From Gymnopus androsaceus JB14 (lineage: Eukaryota; Basidiomycota; Agaricomycetes; Agaricales; Omphalotaceae): DNA of 64,000 nt. The DNA lies in NCBI GenBank assembly GCA_009733575.1, contig ML769579.1:54993-118992 (forward strand), read 5' to 3'. Of the stretch, positions 21,603 to 33,118 are shown one piece after another. Under the pieces are notes generated by a model. The model was not told the DNA's origin. It worked only from the letters and a program-made list of their open reading frames with translations, and ran no database searches. The stretch's first letter is position 1; every line of letters starts with the position of its first letter. The translations under genes were made by a program, and so were the position numbers.

Positions 21603-24140
21603 ATGGAAGCTGACCCTTCTGTACTCGGAAAACGCGCTAGGACCGAGCAAGAAGAGCTCCAGGATGGTCCGAAAGTAGATTCAAATATGCAGGTCGACGA
21701 GGATGATGATGACGAGGAGGACTTGGGCCCAATGCCTGTGCCAGCGGGAGAAGAAGCCATTTCAAAGAAGAAACGAAAAGGTATGGCTCGTATCGTCTCT
21801 TTTCACCTTAGAGCCTTAAGAAACCTAGGGAATTTTGGCCAGTACTTCCCCATGAACGCCTTTATTTGGATCACCTACCCAGTACCGAGCAATATTACAA
21901 GAGTTTTATGCATCGCGATGTAATCAACTTTAGCGTGTTCACCAAGTACGTCTTGCACATTTTGCCTGAGTCTACTGGCTCTCAGCTGCTCTCCAGAACG
22001 GATTTCTTGATAACCACATCCGTGGACGGACAGCTGAAGCTATGGAAGAAACAAGAAGCTGGCATCGAATTCGTCAAGCATTACCGTGCCCATCTTGGGC
22101 CAATTGCTGGTGTTTCTGTCAGTACCGATGGACAGTTGTTCGCTACTGTGTCAGACGATAAGTCTGCAAAGGTATTTGATGTAGTGAACTTTGGTAAGTA
22201 CTGAAATAGTATCCTCAAGCGACATATCCTGAACTTCGCCAACAGACATGATCAACATCATAAACTTGGGATTCATACCTCATGCGTGCTGTTGGGTACA
22301 CAAAAGTGGACAGGCGCAAGGACTGCTTGCTGTGTGAGTGCGAAGTTTACTTTTCCAGTCTCATTTCTAACGTGGTCTTGTAGCTCAGATGCCTCGTCAG
22401 GAACCATACGTTTGTATGATGGTCGGGGTGGAGATACACCATTAGAAACTATTGAAAACCTACACCGTTTTCCGGTGCATGTCATGACTGTAAGGAATGT
22501 TTAAATCATGTCGAGGCCGCGCTCATATATGTTACAGTACAGTGACAGATTCAACACGGTCATATCAGCGGATGAAGGAGGCTTTGTGGAATACTGGCAG
22601 CCAGTAGAACCTTTCGGACTACCCAAAAATGTACTTGGGATGTGGTCGTATAAAAGCGAAACCGACTTGTACGAGTTCAAAAAAGTATGTCCCCATTCTC
22701 TCTCAAATCCTACATCTTCTGATTTGTACACAGTCCAAATCTACTCCAACCTGCATAACATTATCACCAAATTCATCCTCCTTTGTCACCTTTTCCTTGC
22801 CTGATCGCCAAATTCGAATCTTCTCCGTGCTTACAGGAAAATTAATTCGTAAATATGACGAGTCATTAACTGCGATACAGGAGATGCAACAAGCCGGAAC
22901 TGCAGTTTACAAGGTTGAAGACATGGAATTTGGTCGACGACTAGCTGCGGAAAGGGAACTAGAACTTCCAGGGCCTGATGGTCAGGTACCTGGTCGCTGG
23001 ATTAATGTGGTTTGGGATGAGAGTGGCTCGTTTGTGATATATGGCTCGCTTCTCGGTATCAAGAGTACGTGCTTCCGAATGCGTTCTTCTTATTCCTCTG
23101 CTAATGGGATTGTAGTCGTCAATACAGTCACCAACCGCGTTGCTCGGCTTCTGGGAAAGGAAGAGGCGGTGAGATTTTTGAACATGAGTATCTATCAAGG
23201 TGCTCCTTCAAAGAGATCTGTGACTACAGCAGTGAGCTTATTACACGGAATTTATCACGCCTGTATTCTAAAATTCCGATAGGCCATGGCAGCTTCAGCC
23301 AACCCCCTTCTAGCGGACAGACAATCTCGGGATCCATCTCTGTTCACTACTGGTTACAAGCGTCAACGATTCTACATATTTACCCAATCAGAACCAGAGT
23401 AAGCTGTTTGTTGTCCTTTCTAGTCACGCTCGCGTGCTCATCATAACCATCCCTGCAGAGACAACAAATCGGGCGACCGAGATGTGTTCAACGAACGCCC
23501 TACACGCGAGGAACAAAATATCGCAACTTCAGCTCCCATCGGAAAAAGCGGACCATCTCCTCTCGCCAACGCCGCCACCATCCACACAACTCTTGGTGAT
23601 ATCCATATGCGTCTTTATCCCGCACAAGCACCCAAAGCAGTGGAAAACTTCGTTGGCCATGCTCGAAGCAGCTACTTCGAGGGCATCATCTTCCATCGGG
23701 TCATACCCAAATTCATGATCCAAACAGGCGATCCCCTCGGCGATGGAACTGGCGGTACATCGATTTGGGACAGGGAATTTGAGGATGAGTTTTCTGATGA
23801 TTTGAAGCATGATAGGTGAGCTCCTCATTGCTTTCTTGTTCGTGCTGTTGGGCTAACGACGGTAAAAATAGACCATACACTGTTAGTATGGCCAATGCTG
23901 GACCTGGGACGAACGGTTCGTAGTAATTTTTATCTTCCCCAGTGCAGTGATTGAACCGTGACACCAGGCAGTCAATTCTTTATTACAACCACCGCAACTC
24001 CGTGGTTGGACAAGAAACATACTATCTTTGGACGTGTGTTGTCGGGTCTCGAAGTGATACATGCGATTGAGAACGTCAGAACTAACAAGGCTGACAAACC
24101 TTACGAGGATATTAAAATCATCAATGTTGATGTGGAGTAG
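21603..24140 (+). CDS. PPWD1: WD-repeat cyclophilin (PPWD1-type peptidyl-prolyl isomerase)
   Basis: Nuclear spliceosome-associated peptidyl-prolyl cis-trans isomerase. ATG at 21603 ([15 protein letters not shown]). The acidic N-terminus with KKKRK is followed by [13 protein letters not shown], then four or more WD-type units ([61 protein letters not shown]). A linker ends [20 protein letters not shown] and [10 protein letters not shown]. The cyclophilin domain starts [16 protein letters not shown] and carries [45 protein letters not shown]. The active-site Arg, Phe, Gln and Trp are present. About ten introns, all GT-AG, with no frame break. Stop at 24140. Confidence 0.95.
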
Positions 24141-24468
24141 TGCAGCAACGAAATATAATACTATTTTCGATTGCGAGAATGGAAAGAGTAAAAGTGTACG
24201 AAATGAAGGACAAGCTGAGGAAGCAGGACCGGTCTTACCAATTCGGGAAGTTCTCCCATACCTCTACCCCACAGGAACAATTGCTCCAAATTCTTGCGGC
24301 TCGGCTCCGAGAGTAAACTTACGCTTGAGTCGATTGCGGATTCTCGACGGAGGAGTTCATGACTAAAGACTCAGACCAAAGTATCCGCTTCAGAGCGGAA
24401 TCGCTGTATAAAAGCAGCTCTAGTTCTCATGACATTTATCTCCCAACTTCTTTACTCCACAGTGAAAT
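24141..24468. other. Intergenic region, PPWD1 3' end to AKR promoter
   Basis: About 328 bases. It holds the PPWD1 3' UTR and the aldo/keto reductase promoter, with a TATA box at 24407-24413. No further gene seen. Confidence 0.5.
24407..24413 (+). promoter_or_regulatory. TATA box of the aldo/keto reductase gene
   Basis: TATAAAA sits 62 bases upstream of the ATG at 24469, a normal distance for a regulated fungal gene with a short leader. Housekeeping genes in this window lack such a box. Confidence 0.6.
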
Positions 24469-26028
24469 ATGTCGATTTTTCAGCCTGCTCCTGAACCCCC
24501 AACCAAGCTTGGCGTATACCGAGTGCTTTCCCCTCGCGCAGGTGTGAGGGTGTCGCCGATATGTCTCGGGGCGATGAGCATTGGCGATAAATGGAATGAT
24601 GTGAGTGACTCTTGCTTCTCTAGCCATCCCGGATGCAGGGGAGTAACTTGCTATCTCAGTTCATGGGTTCCATGGACAAAGAGGCCAGTTTCAAGCTAAT
24701 GGACGCCTACTATGACATGGGAGGCAACTTTATCGATACCGCGAACAACTAGTACGTTCAGTTTCTTCACTGACTGACTTCCCTGTTTACTCATCTGCAT
24801 CGATCGATCTAGTCAGAACGAAAGCTCGGAAGAATTTGTCGGTGAATGGATGGAGAAGCGAGGAAACCGTGATCAGATGGTTATTGCTACCAAGGTTTCT
24901 ATCGGACTCGATACCGCTAACGTGCCTACATTCTAATGTTTCCCATAGTACACGACCAACTTCAAGCTCGGTAATACCTCTGTCAAGCAACAGGTCAACT
25001 ACACCGGAAATAACGCCAAATCTCTGCACATTAGTGTCGAAGCAAGCTTGAAAAAGCTCCGCACCGACTACATCGATATCCTCTACCTTCACTGGTGGGA
25101 TTATGATACTAGCGTAGAGGAAATCATGGATAGCTTGCATCACTTGGTCACTTCAGGAAAAGTAATATATCTGGTACGTTTAGGTTTAGAGTCCTCAAGT
25201 ATTCCAAACATCAAACTGAGTTCACGCTTCGTCTGCTTTGGTAGGGAATTTCGGACACTCCTGCCTGGATTGTCGCGCAAGCCAACCAATACGCTAAAGA
25301 CCACGGAAAGACTCCCTTTGTGGTCTATCAGGGGAAGTGGAACATAATGGATCGCTCATTCGAGAGGGATATTATCCCTATGGCGCGTTCATTGGGTTAG
25401 TACTTCTCATGGTCACCGCCAAAGTAGACTATTCAGAACTTATTGTTTCCTCTAGGTCTGGCTCTAGCCCCTTGGTCGGTCTTGGCTCGTGGCAAATTGC
25501 GCACAGACGAGGAAGAAGAACGACGTCGAACCACCGGTGAAAAAGGACGCACGATGACCGGCAGCTGGGAACGAAATGAGGACGAGATAAAGATGAGTCG
25601 TGCATTGGAAAAAGTGGCAAAGGATATTGGAGCCAAGAGCATTTCTGCAGGTACGTCTTTCTCTTTTTTTGTTTGCTCAAGTCAGATGAGTTGACATGGA
25701 ATCAGTCGCTATCGCTTATGTGATGCAGAAAACTCCTTATGTCTTCCCCATAATCGGTGGCCGTAAAGTAGAAAACCTGGTCGAGAATCTCGAGGCGTTG
25801 AGTATCTCCCTCACCGATGAGCAGATCAAGGAACTTGAGAGCGTTATACCGTTCGATGTTGGATTCCCGATTGACATGATTGTAAGTTCACGCTACTGGA
25901 CGCACGTATTCCCTCTTAAATTCAACTGACATTCATCAACCTAGGGTGACGGAACCGAGATTAATTTCTTGTTGGCAACAGCAGCCAAGATGCAAAGAAT
26001 GCCACACCCGAAGGCACTCAGGCCTTGA
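24469..26028 (+). CDS. Aldo/keto reductase (aryl-alcohol dehydrogenase type)
   Basis: NADPH-dependent oxidoreductase of the yeast AAD14 / lignin-degrader aryl-alcohol dehydrogenase branch, which reduces aromatic or aliphatic aldehydes. ATG at 24469 ([15 protein letters not shown]). The AKR tetrad is visible: Asp and Tyr in [12 protein letters not shown], Lys in MVIATKYTT, His in DILYLHWWD. Further family marks: [84 protein letters not shown] for cofactor phosphate binding, and a C-terminal [19 protein letters not shown]. Seven or more introns, all in frame; stop at 26026-26028. The TATA box and lone position suggest inducible expression. The real substrate cannot be read from sequence. Confidence 0.92.
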
Positions 26029-27349
26029 TTAATGTAATATGTACTACGAATAGCAATGTAAAACGTTATAGGGAGGCCTAAATTCTCGACAACCCCCTTC
26101 TCAGTGATCACTTAGTAGCAACCTTCCGGACCTCCGTGAGACCTCCGAAGGCTGGACCTCATTGCCGAACCTTTAGGTTTGGCCAATGTTAGGTTCGGAT
26201 CAAGCCCCGATCGCTCCGCATCCCTTTTTTGTTTGGTGAACAAAGCTTCGTAGTAACTCCGAAATCAAGGGGGTGTGTCGCCTCGAGCTTGCACTTCTCA
26301 CTTTTTCCACTAACTTTTGTAATCTGCTCTTCTAGATCAGTACAACCCACTGACACCTCAACTTCATTTGTAGGTTATATATAACTTATTTTATAATGTC
26401 ATATTTCCACCTTGTAGAACATGGAATTCGCGCATTGAAGTGTCGCGATTTTGAGAAAGTTGTCTAGGTGAGTCTTGATAGCACTATCCAGTGCTATCCA
26501 GTTCACCCAGGTTTTGCTGATGAAGTGGAAAAAGACAAGTTTTGTGGCTTTCCGAGCAACGTTAACTTGAACTTGAACTAATGTTCTGTGTAAACCCTCG
26601 GTTAATACAGTTGTATTGAAGATCCACTATCGTACGGTAGTGCAATAAAAGTGCAATATTTCTGGTGGACTTTGCATCATAGTCCCACATCATGCCATGT
26701 TTTATTGCTTGAGTACTAAGTAACTAAGACTTAGATATAGAACCCTACACTGCATGCTTCAAGGCTTGGTATACATCACGGCGCCAATCCCGCTCATCCC
26801 GCCTCCCCACTCACTCTCAACTCTCCCCGCCTCCCCGCCCATTATGTGAACACCATACTTACTTTAAAAAATCAGACACATTGAAAGATATAAGTATACA
26901 TGATAATGTCCGTTATGTACATGAATAGTGCATAAGTATACCCAACTACTAGCCATCACTTAGCCATGAAGTGTACGGCTATACTCGAAAGAAAAAAGTT
27001 GACCAACATAATTATAAAGCATGGGGATGCATTACTATATCTGATAGTATATCATATTTATACATGCTCGATGAAGGAAAATCCTTTATAAAGGTCCGTC
27101 GTCGCTGAAATGGACAGGTTGTGCGGAAACACGGTCCGTTGGCGCTAGACCGGCCCTTAGACTGTGCTCATTGCTCGAAACGATGAGCTCAAACCGACAG
27201 ATATGTGCCGGACCCATCGGAAATGCACCTACAGTGTATAAGGTAGGTACTCCATTTTTTGCTTAAATAATGTGCGGTGGAATAATGTTATTATTGTCAA
27301 TTTGTGTGCCGGTTACACTTAAAACTCGAGTATTGGACGCAGGCGCTAA
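26029..27349. other. Gene-poor intergenic region
   Basis: About 1.3 kb with no supported gene. It includes direct repeats of CTATCCAG near 26484-26502, a C/T-rich tract near 26790-26840, and AT-rich sequence near 26870-27080. A start-like MSSNRQICAGPIGNAP frame begins near 27183 and may be a 5' exon of the segment that follows. Not supported further. Confidence 0.3.
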
Positions 27350-27369
27350 GTTCAGATACGTCTTGTCCA

Positions 27370-28025
27370 TTACCTATCTCAACGAACGCACCTCCATGTC
27401 TGAAATCTGTCCCTGCATCTGCTTTCATGTTTTCTCTCTGCTTGCCATTGTCGTTCTAGATGTATCTAAACCCTTCATGAATCCCTTTGTTGCATCCATA
27501 GCCAATGCTGCTCTTATTGTGTACATTCCTTCATCAGTCGGCGTGTCTTTGTGGCTACTACATCGCACGATGCTAGGGCAGGGAGCAATGCTACCATCCT
27601 CGAACACGAATGACACCAGAACCAGAGGGCAATTAGGGACAGCCCTCGCGTTCGTGCATGCTTGGTTGATGTTGAGTCGATTCTTAGGTGGTCAGTGCAA
27701 TTCCTTCATGTTGAATCCTTCTTTAACCAACATATGCACTCATTTTAGCCATCTCCGAGAGCTCCTCGAGTGCATTGTCCAATCCAAACTCTACCAGTGC
27801 TGCATCGCAGTGGGCTCCCGTGGGGCTACCATTCACGTTGCTATTCATCGTTATATTTGGAGAATGTCTTTTGGTCTTGGGGATCCATGAGGAGAAGTGG
27901 GGGTACTTTCTTCGACCATATCGGACGATCATATTCATCTTGCAAACTGTTTTTGACATACTTTCTGCTGGTCAAGTTGCAGTCGAGAATTTCCGAAGAC
28001 AACGGGAGAACGCTGGTTGAAAAGG
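27370..28025 (+). repeat. Duplicated segment, copy 1 (possible small membrane-protein gene)
   Basis: About 650 bases closely matching 43850-44527. The most gene-like part is the 3' end: after an acceptor near 27751 the frame reads SNPNSTSAASQWAPVGLPF, a hydrophobic stretch (TLLFIVIFGECLLVL), then LQTVFDILSAGQVAVE and stops at NAG. The 5' part is open on both strands (ANAALIVYIPSSVGVSLWLL on +; DTPTDEGMYTIRAALAM on -). Between copies this part changes at first and second codon positions in both frames, arguing against strong protein constraint there. Function unknown. It could be a decaying duplicated gene or a piece of an unclassified mobile element. Confidence 0.6.
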
Positions 28026-29096
28026 TAAGTTCTTTCATTATTAAACAACCTTCATAGAAATAATCAGACAAACGGCAGAAATTCCAATTTTCAGCATACT
28101 TATCCTGAAATCCATGGTTTTTATTTCTACCAACTTGATCCACGGACCTTGCTCGCTTTCTCCTTACTTTGAAATTGCTATAGTATAATTTTTTTTTGTC
28201 TTATCGTCTGCTTTCTGTGCTTTGTACTATGTTTTCTGCTACGTTTGTCCGCAAAGTAGACGGCGAGTCCTTGAGGCTTGTCGAATAAAGATTAATGTAC
28301 AAACTTGAATGTAATGGAAAGGAATACCGCCTAAAAGTCCTGTAGTACTTAGTCAGCTCCATCCTTGCTCCGCCAAGCTGCGGGATAGCCTTTGTAGCTT
28401 TTTATGGCTAGACCGTGTATAACGGAGGTGACAGCGACTGTATCTTCTTAGTATCTTCAGTGCAGCTGATCAAGATAATATCAGAAGTCGCGGCCGGTTG
28501 TCTAAATTTGTATTGGGAGAATCAGCTTTGACCTCGCCACGTGACCTTTACTCAGACAAACATTTTAATTGACCTGTGGTGTGGCAAGTTTAAAGAATTA
28601 GATTGATAATGCTCGCGTCTAAATTAGAGTGGCCATTCAGTAAGTATAAGTGGTACACAAGGTCCCAGCGTCACAGTAGATTCCTATGTGACACGCAAAT
28701 TCAAGAACGTTAAGTACTTGTCGTCAATGTCATGAAGAGGAATACTCGGGGAGCAGTCTGGTATATCTACTACTGCGAATCGAATCTCTGCCAACCTTCA
28801 CCAGACTGCGCTCATCACCTTTGCTCGATATCCCACCGTAACTTCTTCGAGCCTGATGAACAGCCCGGGTATTCAACTTCATCGCCTGCTGCCAGTTGCC
28901 TCAAGAAGCTCGCGAGAAACAGTTTACGCAGCAGCCAATAGTAGATACTCTATTAACAGGTAGGTGCTTTGCGGTGAAATCCATCCATGTGAATGACCTC
29001 AAAAAGACAATACTATGGTAACAAGAAAGAAAAGTCGTAATGTGAGCAATATCCAAAGATGTATACATATGATCCATATCGAATGTCCTAGGTTCA
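28026..29096. other. Intergenic region
   Basis: About 1.07 kb between duplicated segment 1 and the next minus-strand gene. An open frame at 28732-28941 has no recognised domain. No RNA gene or repeat identified. Confidence 0.35.
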
Positions 29097-31273
29097 CTAC
29101 TTTTTCATCAGCTTCTCATGAAGTTGAGCACCCTTCAGCTTGGCTCTCAAATACTCTAACCGCTCCTCATACCTCCTCGAAACGTCCTCCCTCCGCCTCC
29201 GTATATCCTCCATCTCCTCATCAACATCATCGTCTATCGAAGACGTAACCTGGTCTTCAGGCAAGGACGACAATGGGAGGTGACCTGTACTTCGTGTAAG
29301 ATTTAGACTCGAATTGCTCGCATGGGCTAGTTGTCCGAGATTCGAAGGAAGCCCTGGAAGGGGCGGAGCAGCCAAGCGTCGACTTTTACTGTTAGCTACT
29401 GCTGCAGTAGACGAGGCCAAGCTGGATGAAGAATTCTTGCGACGCAAGGACCCCGAGGCTGAAACGGACGCCATTGAGGATTTGGAGGGTAGTAACCGCC
29501 CGTCGCGGTTTGCAGAACGAGGCATGGAGCGACCAGTATGAGCAGACGTTCCTGAACGTATAGATGCAGCATCCGTGTCCAAGTGGTGCCGAAAATGAAG
29601 TTTGTTGTCTGGTACCAGAGTCCATGTTCCAGCTGCTCCTCCTGATAAATCATTAGACAAAGGCGAGCCACCTGACGGTCGCCGAGAATGTCCTCGCTGT
29701 CTCTTTGCCAACGTCGTCACCTCCAAACCATTGAACGCATCCATCAGGCTCCTTCCCTCTGCTTCAACAGCCGCCATCTCCTTCTTAATATCTGCACTCG
29801 TCGTCAAGTTTGCTTCGTCAAATATATCTTGGCAGTCTTTCTCCACCACCAGGAACGTGCTTGGCACTTTTCGGACTGGTGAAAGATGATGGAGGGACTG
29901 CAAGTTTCCGTAGACTAGACGCTGCAGATCTTGATGGCGTCTGCGGACTATACGGATACCCATCGATTGGCGACCGATCTAAAGGTGAAGCAGCTGTCAT
30001 CCCTGTTCCCGACGTTTTCCTCGACGTCTTTGACGAGAGCGAGAACGTATCTGCACCGGGTCCACCCTCCGTCCCAATACTCGAATTGCTTGTTTTTCTC
30101 CTGATACTGTTATTCGCACGACTTGGACGAGGCGAAAAGACACCTGATGCGGTCGAGTTGATAGAGTAGATGCTAGATGTATCGCTTTTATTACGATTCG
30201 AACCGCGACCTGTAGCCCGGTTTAGAATATTGGCTACGCCTGATTTGACGGAATTTCGAGTAGAACGTATGGAAGGTGTGCGGGTGGTGCTGGAGGAAGT
30301 TGGAATGTCAACGTTAAAGTTGGATGAGAGGCGTGATGAAGAAAAGGAAGCTTGGATAGATGAATGACATCAGCGAACGATGAAGGTGAAAGATAAGGAA
30401 TATACCTCGAGATTCTGACGCCGTAGTGCCTCTTTGGGGATGTCGCAAATGTGATATGGTTACAGGGACAACAGAGTTTTCAGTTGGGACGACAGCATTC
30501 CCAGCGAACCTCTCGAAAAGGTTTTGTCGTAAACGACGATAATCATCGTCACTGCGTAAAAGTAAGCAAGCGGTATCTCATAAAATTAGTTGTGAAACTC
30601 ACCTCAATATACCCTCATCGTTCGCTACAGCCAGCTCATTCAGTTTCTGTGCTAGGTTCATACTGGTTACATTCGGGATTTATCGTAGAATATAGGGATA
30701 GGTTGGGATAAAGGCTTGTCGGTCAATCATATGTTTCATTAGGCAGTTCACGTACGTGACGGTATCCGTCCGAATGGATGGGCGAGCAGTGGCAGAAGAT
30801 GGCAATGTAGAAGTAGAAGTTGATTCCGTAGAAGCCCCTGGGGCCGCAGCAGATATAGCTGTTTGAGCATTGTGGTTGGCGGAGGATGTAGAAATCCGTG
30901 TAGAAGTAGGTTCTGTAGCAGCAGCAGTGGAAACTTTGCCAAAGCGCTCACTAAAACCGCGAAGGTTAGTAGTGGAAGAATCGGTATTGTTCTTGCCAAA
31001 CTTTCGCAGAGAAAAGGGAGTAGATTGGCTTTTGCGAAGGTTTGGTTGACCTCCAAGTGTAGAAGCGGTAGAATCTTGGGAAACGAACGTGCCAGGAGAA
31101 TCTTCGTCTGCTCCTTTATTCTTTCCATACTGTAGTCAAAGTTAATAATGAACAGTTTCGTATTCAAATGCACTCACAAAACGCGATCTAATAACCTGAA
31201 CGACTGTTTTGCTGCCCTCGCGGTCGTGAACAACAAAGTCTCCATCAATCTTTCTGGAAGAAAAGAAGCCCAT
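29097..31273 (-). CDS. Conserved-type protein of unknown function (MGFFSSRK family), low-complexity and coiled-coil
   Basis: Not assigned to a known function. ATG at 31273 gives MGFFSSRKIDGDFVVHDREG and TVVQVIRSRF, then after an intron YGKNKGADEDSPGTFV. A Ser/Thr-rich stretch follows. An intron (GTACGT...CCAG) joins DTVT to MNLAQKLNELAVANDEGIL and DDDYRLLRQNLFERF, a short helical hairpin resembling SHOCT-like modules. Long Ser/Arg/Asn-rich disordered sequence follows. The C-terminal half has DIFDEANLTTSADIKKEMA, an acidic patch (SSIDDDVDEEMED) and a charged coiled coil RRREDVSRRYEERLEYL ending at 29097. A one-base frame change is needed near 29840-29845 (after KHVPGGG, before EKDCQDIF). The myristoylation-like MG start and basic residues hint at membrane contact, but this is speculation. 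Confidence 0.65.
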
Positions 31274-31579
31274 CTGTTCATTTCCAACAAATACAAAAAG
31301 AGTTTAGGCTTTTTTCTTTCTTTCCAAGTTTCGGCTGGTCTGGAATCTGATAGCGTCACGGTAATTCCAGTACCAGAAACATAGAGTGAAGGAGCGTCTC
31401 GAAGAAAGAATGTGGAGTGAGCAGAGGAACAGGAGGGAACAGGGTGAGGGAGAAGCGTGAATTTCCAATTCAAAATATCCATCATGGAATCGCGCGAGCT
31501 GCCGCGTAAGCGAGAACAAACGACTGTTGAGAGGGTCTTAGAGGTCAGAAAATCGTAGAAAGATCTGTATTGATATAAG
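31274..31579. other. Intergenic region
   Basis: About 306 bases between two minus-strand genes. Polypyrimidine tracts on the minus strand near 31300-31330 precede the ATG at 31273. No additional gene. Confidence 0.4.
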
Positions 31580-32782
31580 CTACAGTGCTACTCTATCCAG
31601 AGTCTCGATACTGTGATGTACAATCACGACAGGAACAACAGCCACAGTCTGAATCCAATCAGTCATACGAATCCGAGAATCAAAAAACGATTGCAACTTT
31701 TCTACCACTAACTCGGGCGACAAGAGTTCTGGGTAGCCAGTGCCCAAAACAGAGGGACAAGAAAATTGGAGAATGGAATGCCATTGGTTGCTGGATGGAA
31801 AAGCACCGCCTTCACCCGACCATGGTAGTTTCAGACAGACTTTGTACACGTCGAGCACAACACTGCTAAGAAAGGGACTGACAACAGTCGCTGGAGGACA
31901 ATACGCAACGGGGTATTCAAGCAAAATTGCTGCAACGGGGACAGCTGATCTTGCAGATAAACCCTGTGGAAGGACAATCGAAGTCGATTCTGGAGGAGGA
32001 TTCAACATCATTTGATTGGTTAGATCCTGTAGGAGATTACAGAAATCAAGAGGGGCAGTGAGCTAGCGGGGAGTATAGCAGTAAGTGAAACGTTTGGCCG
32101 CGGCTTTACACTTACAATTTCCGGGGAACTCTCTGTCGAGACGAAGATGGGATAGTCGAATGGCCAAAGAGCTGTATCGACAAACGGATCGGGCGCATAC
32201 TTCTCCAGCAACAACGGAACGTTGACCAGGAATGACTGTTCCGAACAAGGTTCATACACATGAACGACGTTGTGGAACAGCTTCAGTTTCTATTGGCGGA
32301 AAACAGATAAGAAACCGGCATCAGCTGCGACCAAATAGTCTTCTCTTGCCTGTCTGAGGCCATGCAAGAGTGCTGAAAAGCCTTGACACGCCTCTTTTGG
32401 GTGAAATGCGTCCACAAGATGGCCTGCTCTACAAGCAATGATTCAGAGTCAAGATGCTGTTTCGAGCGAATGGCTTTTGCAGAGCTCAAATTAGACAGGT
32501 AGTAGTCCATTACATCACTTGTCGAATCGCCACAAGGAGGCTGTTACTGCAACTGCCCAATCAGGAGTCTATCTACTTACCGGATAGATAGTCCAATCAA
32601 AGCAAGATCTACGGCGAAAGAGCTGAGCCGCGGAGAAGTGACTTTACCCGAAAACAGCAGAGTCCGTAGTTGAAGCGTCTCTTGCTCTATGGATCTCACC
32701 ACCTCCTCAAACCGGAGAGGCTGCGATGTGTTCAGTTATTCAACGCGTCTTGAATCAGCGAACGACTCACATCGCGATCCAT
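31580..32782 (-). CDS. Conserved hypothetical protein (possibly UPF0739/DUF4504-like)
   Basis: ATG at 32782 (MDRD, then an intron). Spliced product of roughly 280 residues: PLRFEEVVRSIEQETLQLRT, RLSSFAVDLALIGLSIR, then a long intron and AGHLVDAFHPKEACQGFSAL and LLHGLRQ. A GC-AG intron (32349-32290, starting GCAAGA) leads to KLKLFHNVVHVYEPCSEQSF, LWPFDYPIFVSTESSPEI, an intron, and LTAPLDFCNLLQDLTNQM. The C-terminus is rich in Val/Pro: ILLEYPVAYCPPATVVS, VVLDVYKVCLKLPW, ending VAL. The order of a helical N-terminus and a late YPVAY..LDVYKV strand pair reminds me of the UPF0739 family, but this is weak. No catalytic motif is seen. The corrected splicing restores one continuous frame. Confidence 0.6.
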
Positions 32783-33118
32783 GATGAGCGCAAGGCCAAA
32801 GAGGAAACAATTATATAATCACATCATCATCATCTTTTGAAGTTGTTCACGACGGATGGGATAGAATCGACTTGATCTTTCCATGAATATACTTAGCGAC
32901 CATAGCCCATGGTAATTGATTGGATCCTTATGCCTGCGGTCATATAACCTGTATCAACGCGTTTTAACCGGCCGTCTCGTCTCAGCCGCCACAACCCTCT
33001 TCGTTCACGACTTCATTTTAGGAACACTGGTCCACACTTTTTCTTCTCTCTGCTGGCCAGCGCTCTTTTTTTCTTTCTTGCAGGTCAGACAATCCACTTT
33101 CTTTTCACCCAGGCCACC
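32783..33118. other. Divergent intergenic region
   Basis: About 336 bases between two divergent starts. Long T/C-rich tracts on the + strand (33035-33110) lead to a strong GGCCACCATG start context for the downstream gene. Nothing else identified. Confidence 0.4.

Noticed and set aside
30748..31173. Leucine-rich 141-codon minus-strand frame
   Set aside because: It is the shifted frame of the Ser/Thr-rich exon of the 29.1-31.3 kb gene.
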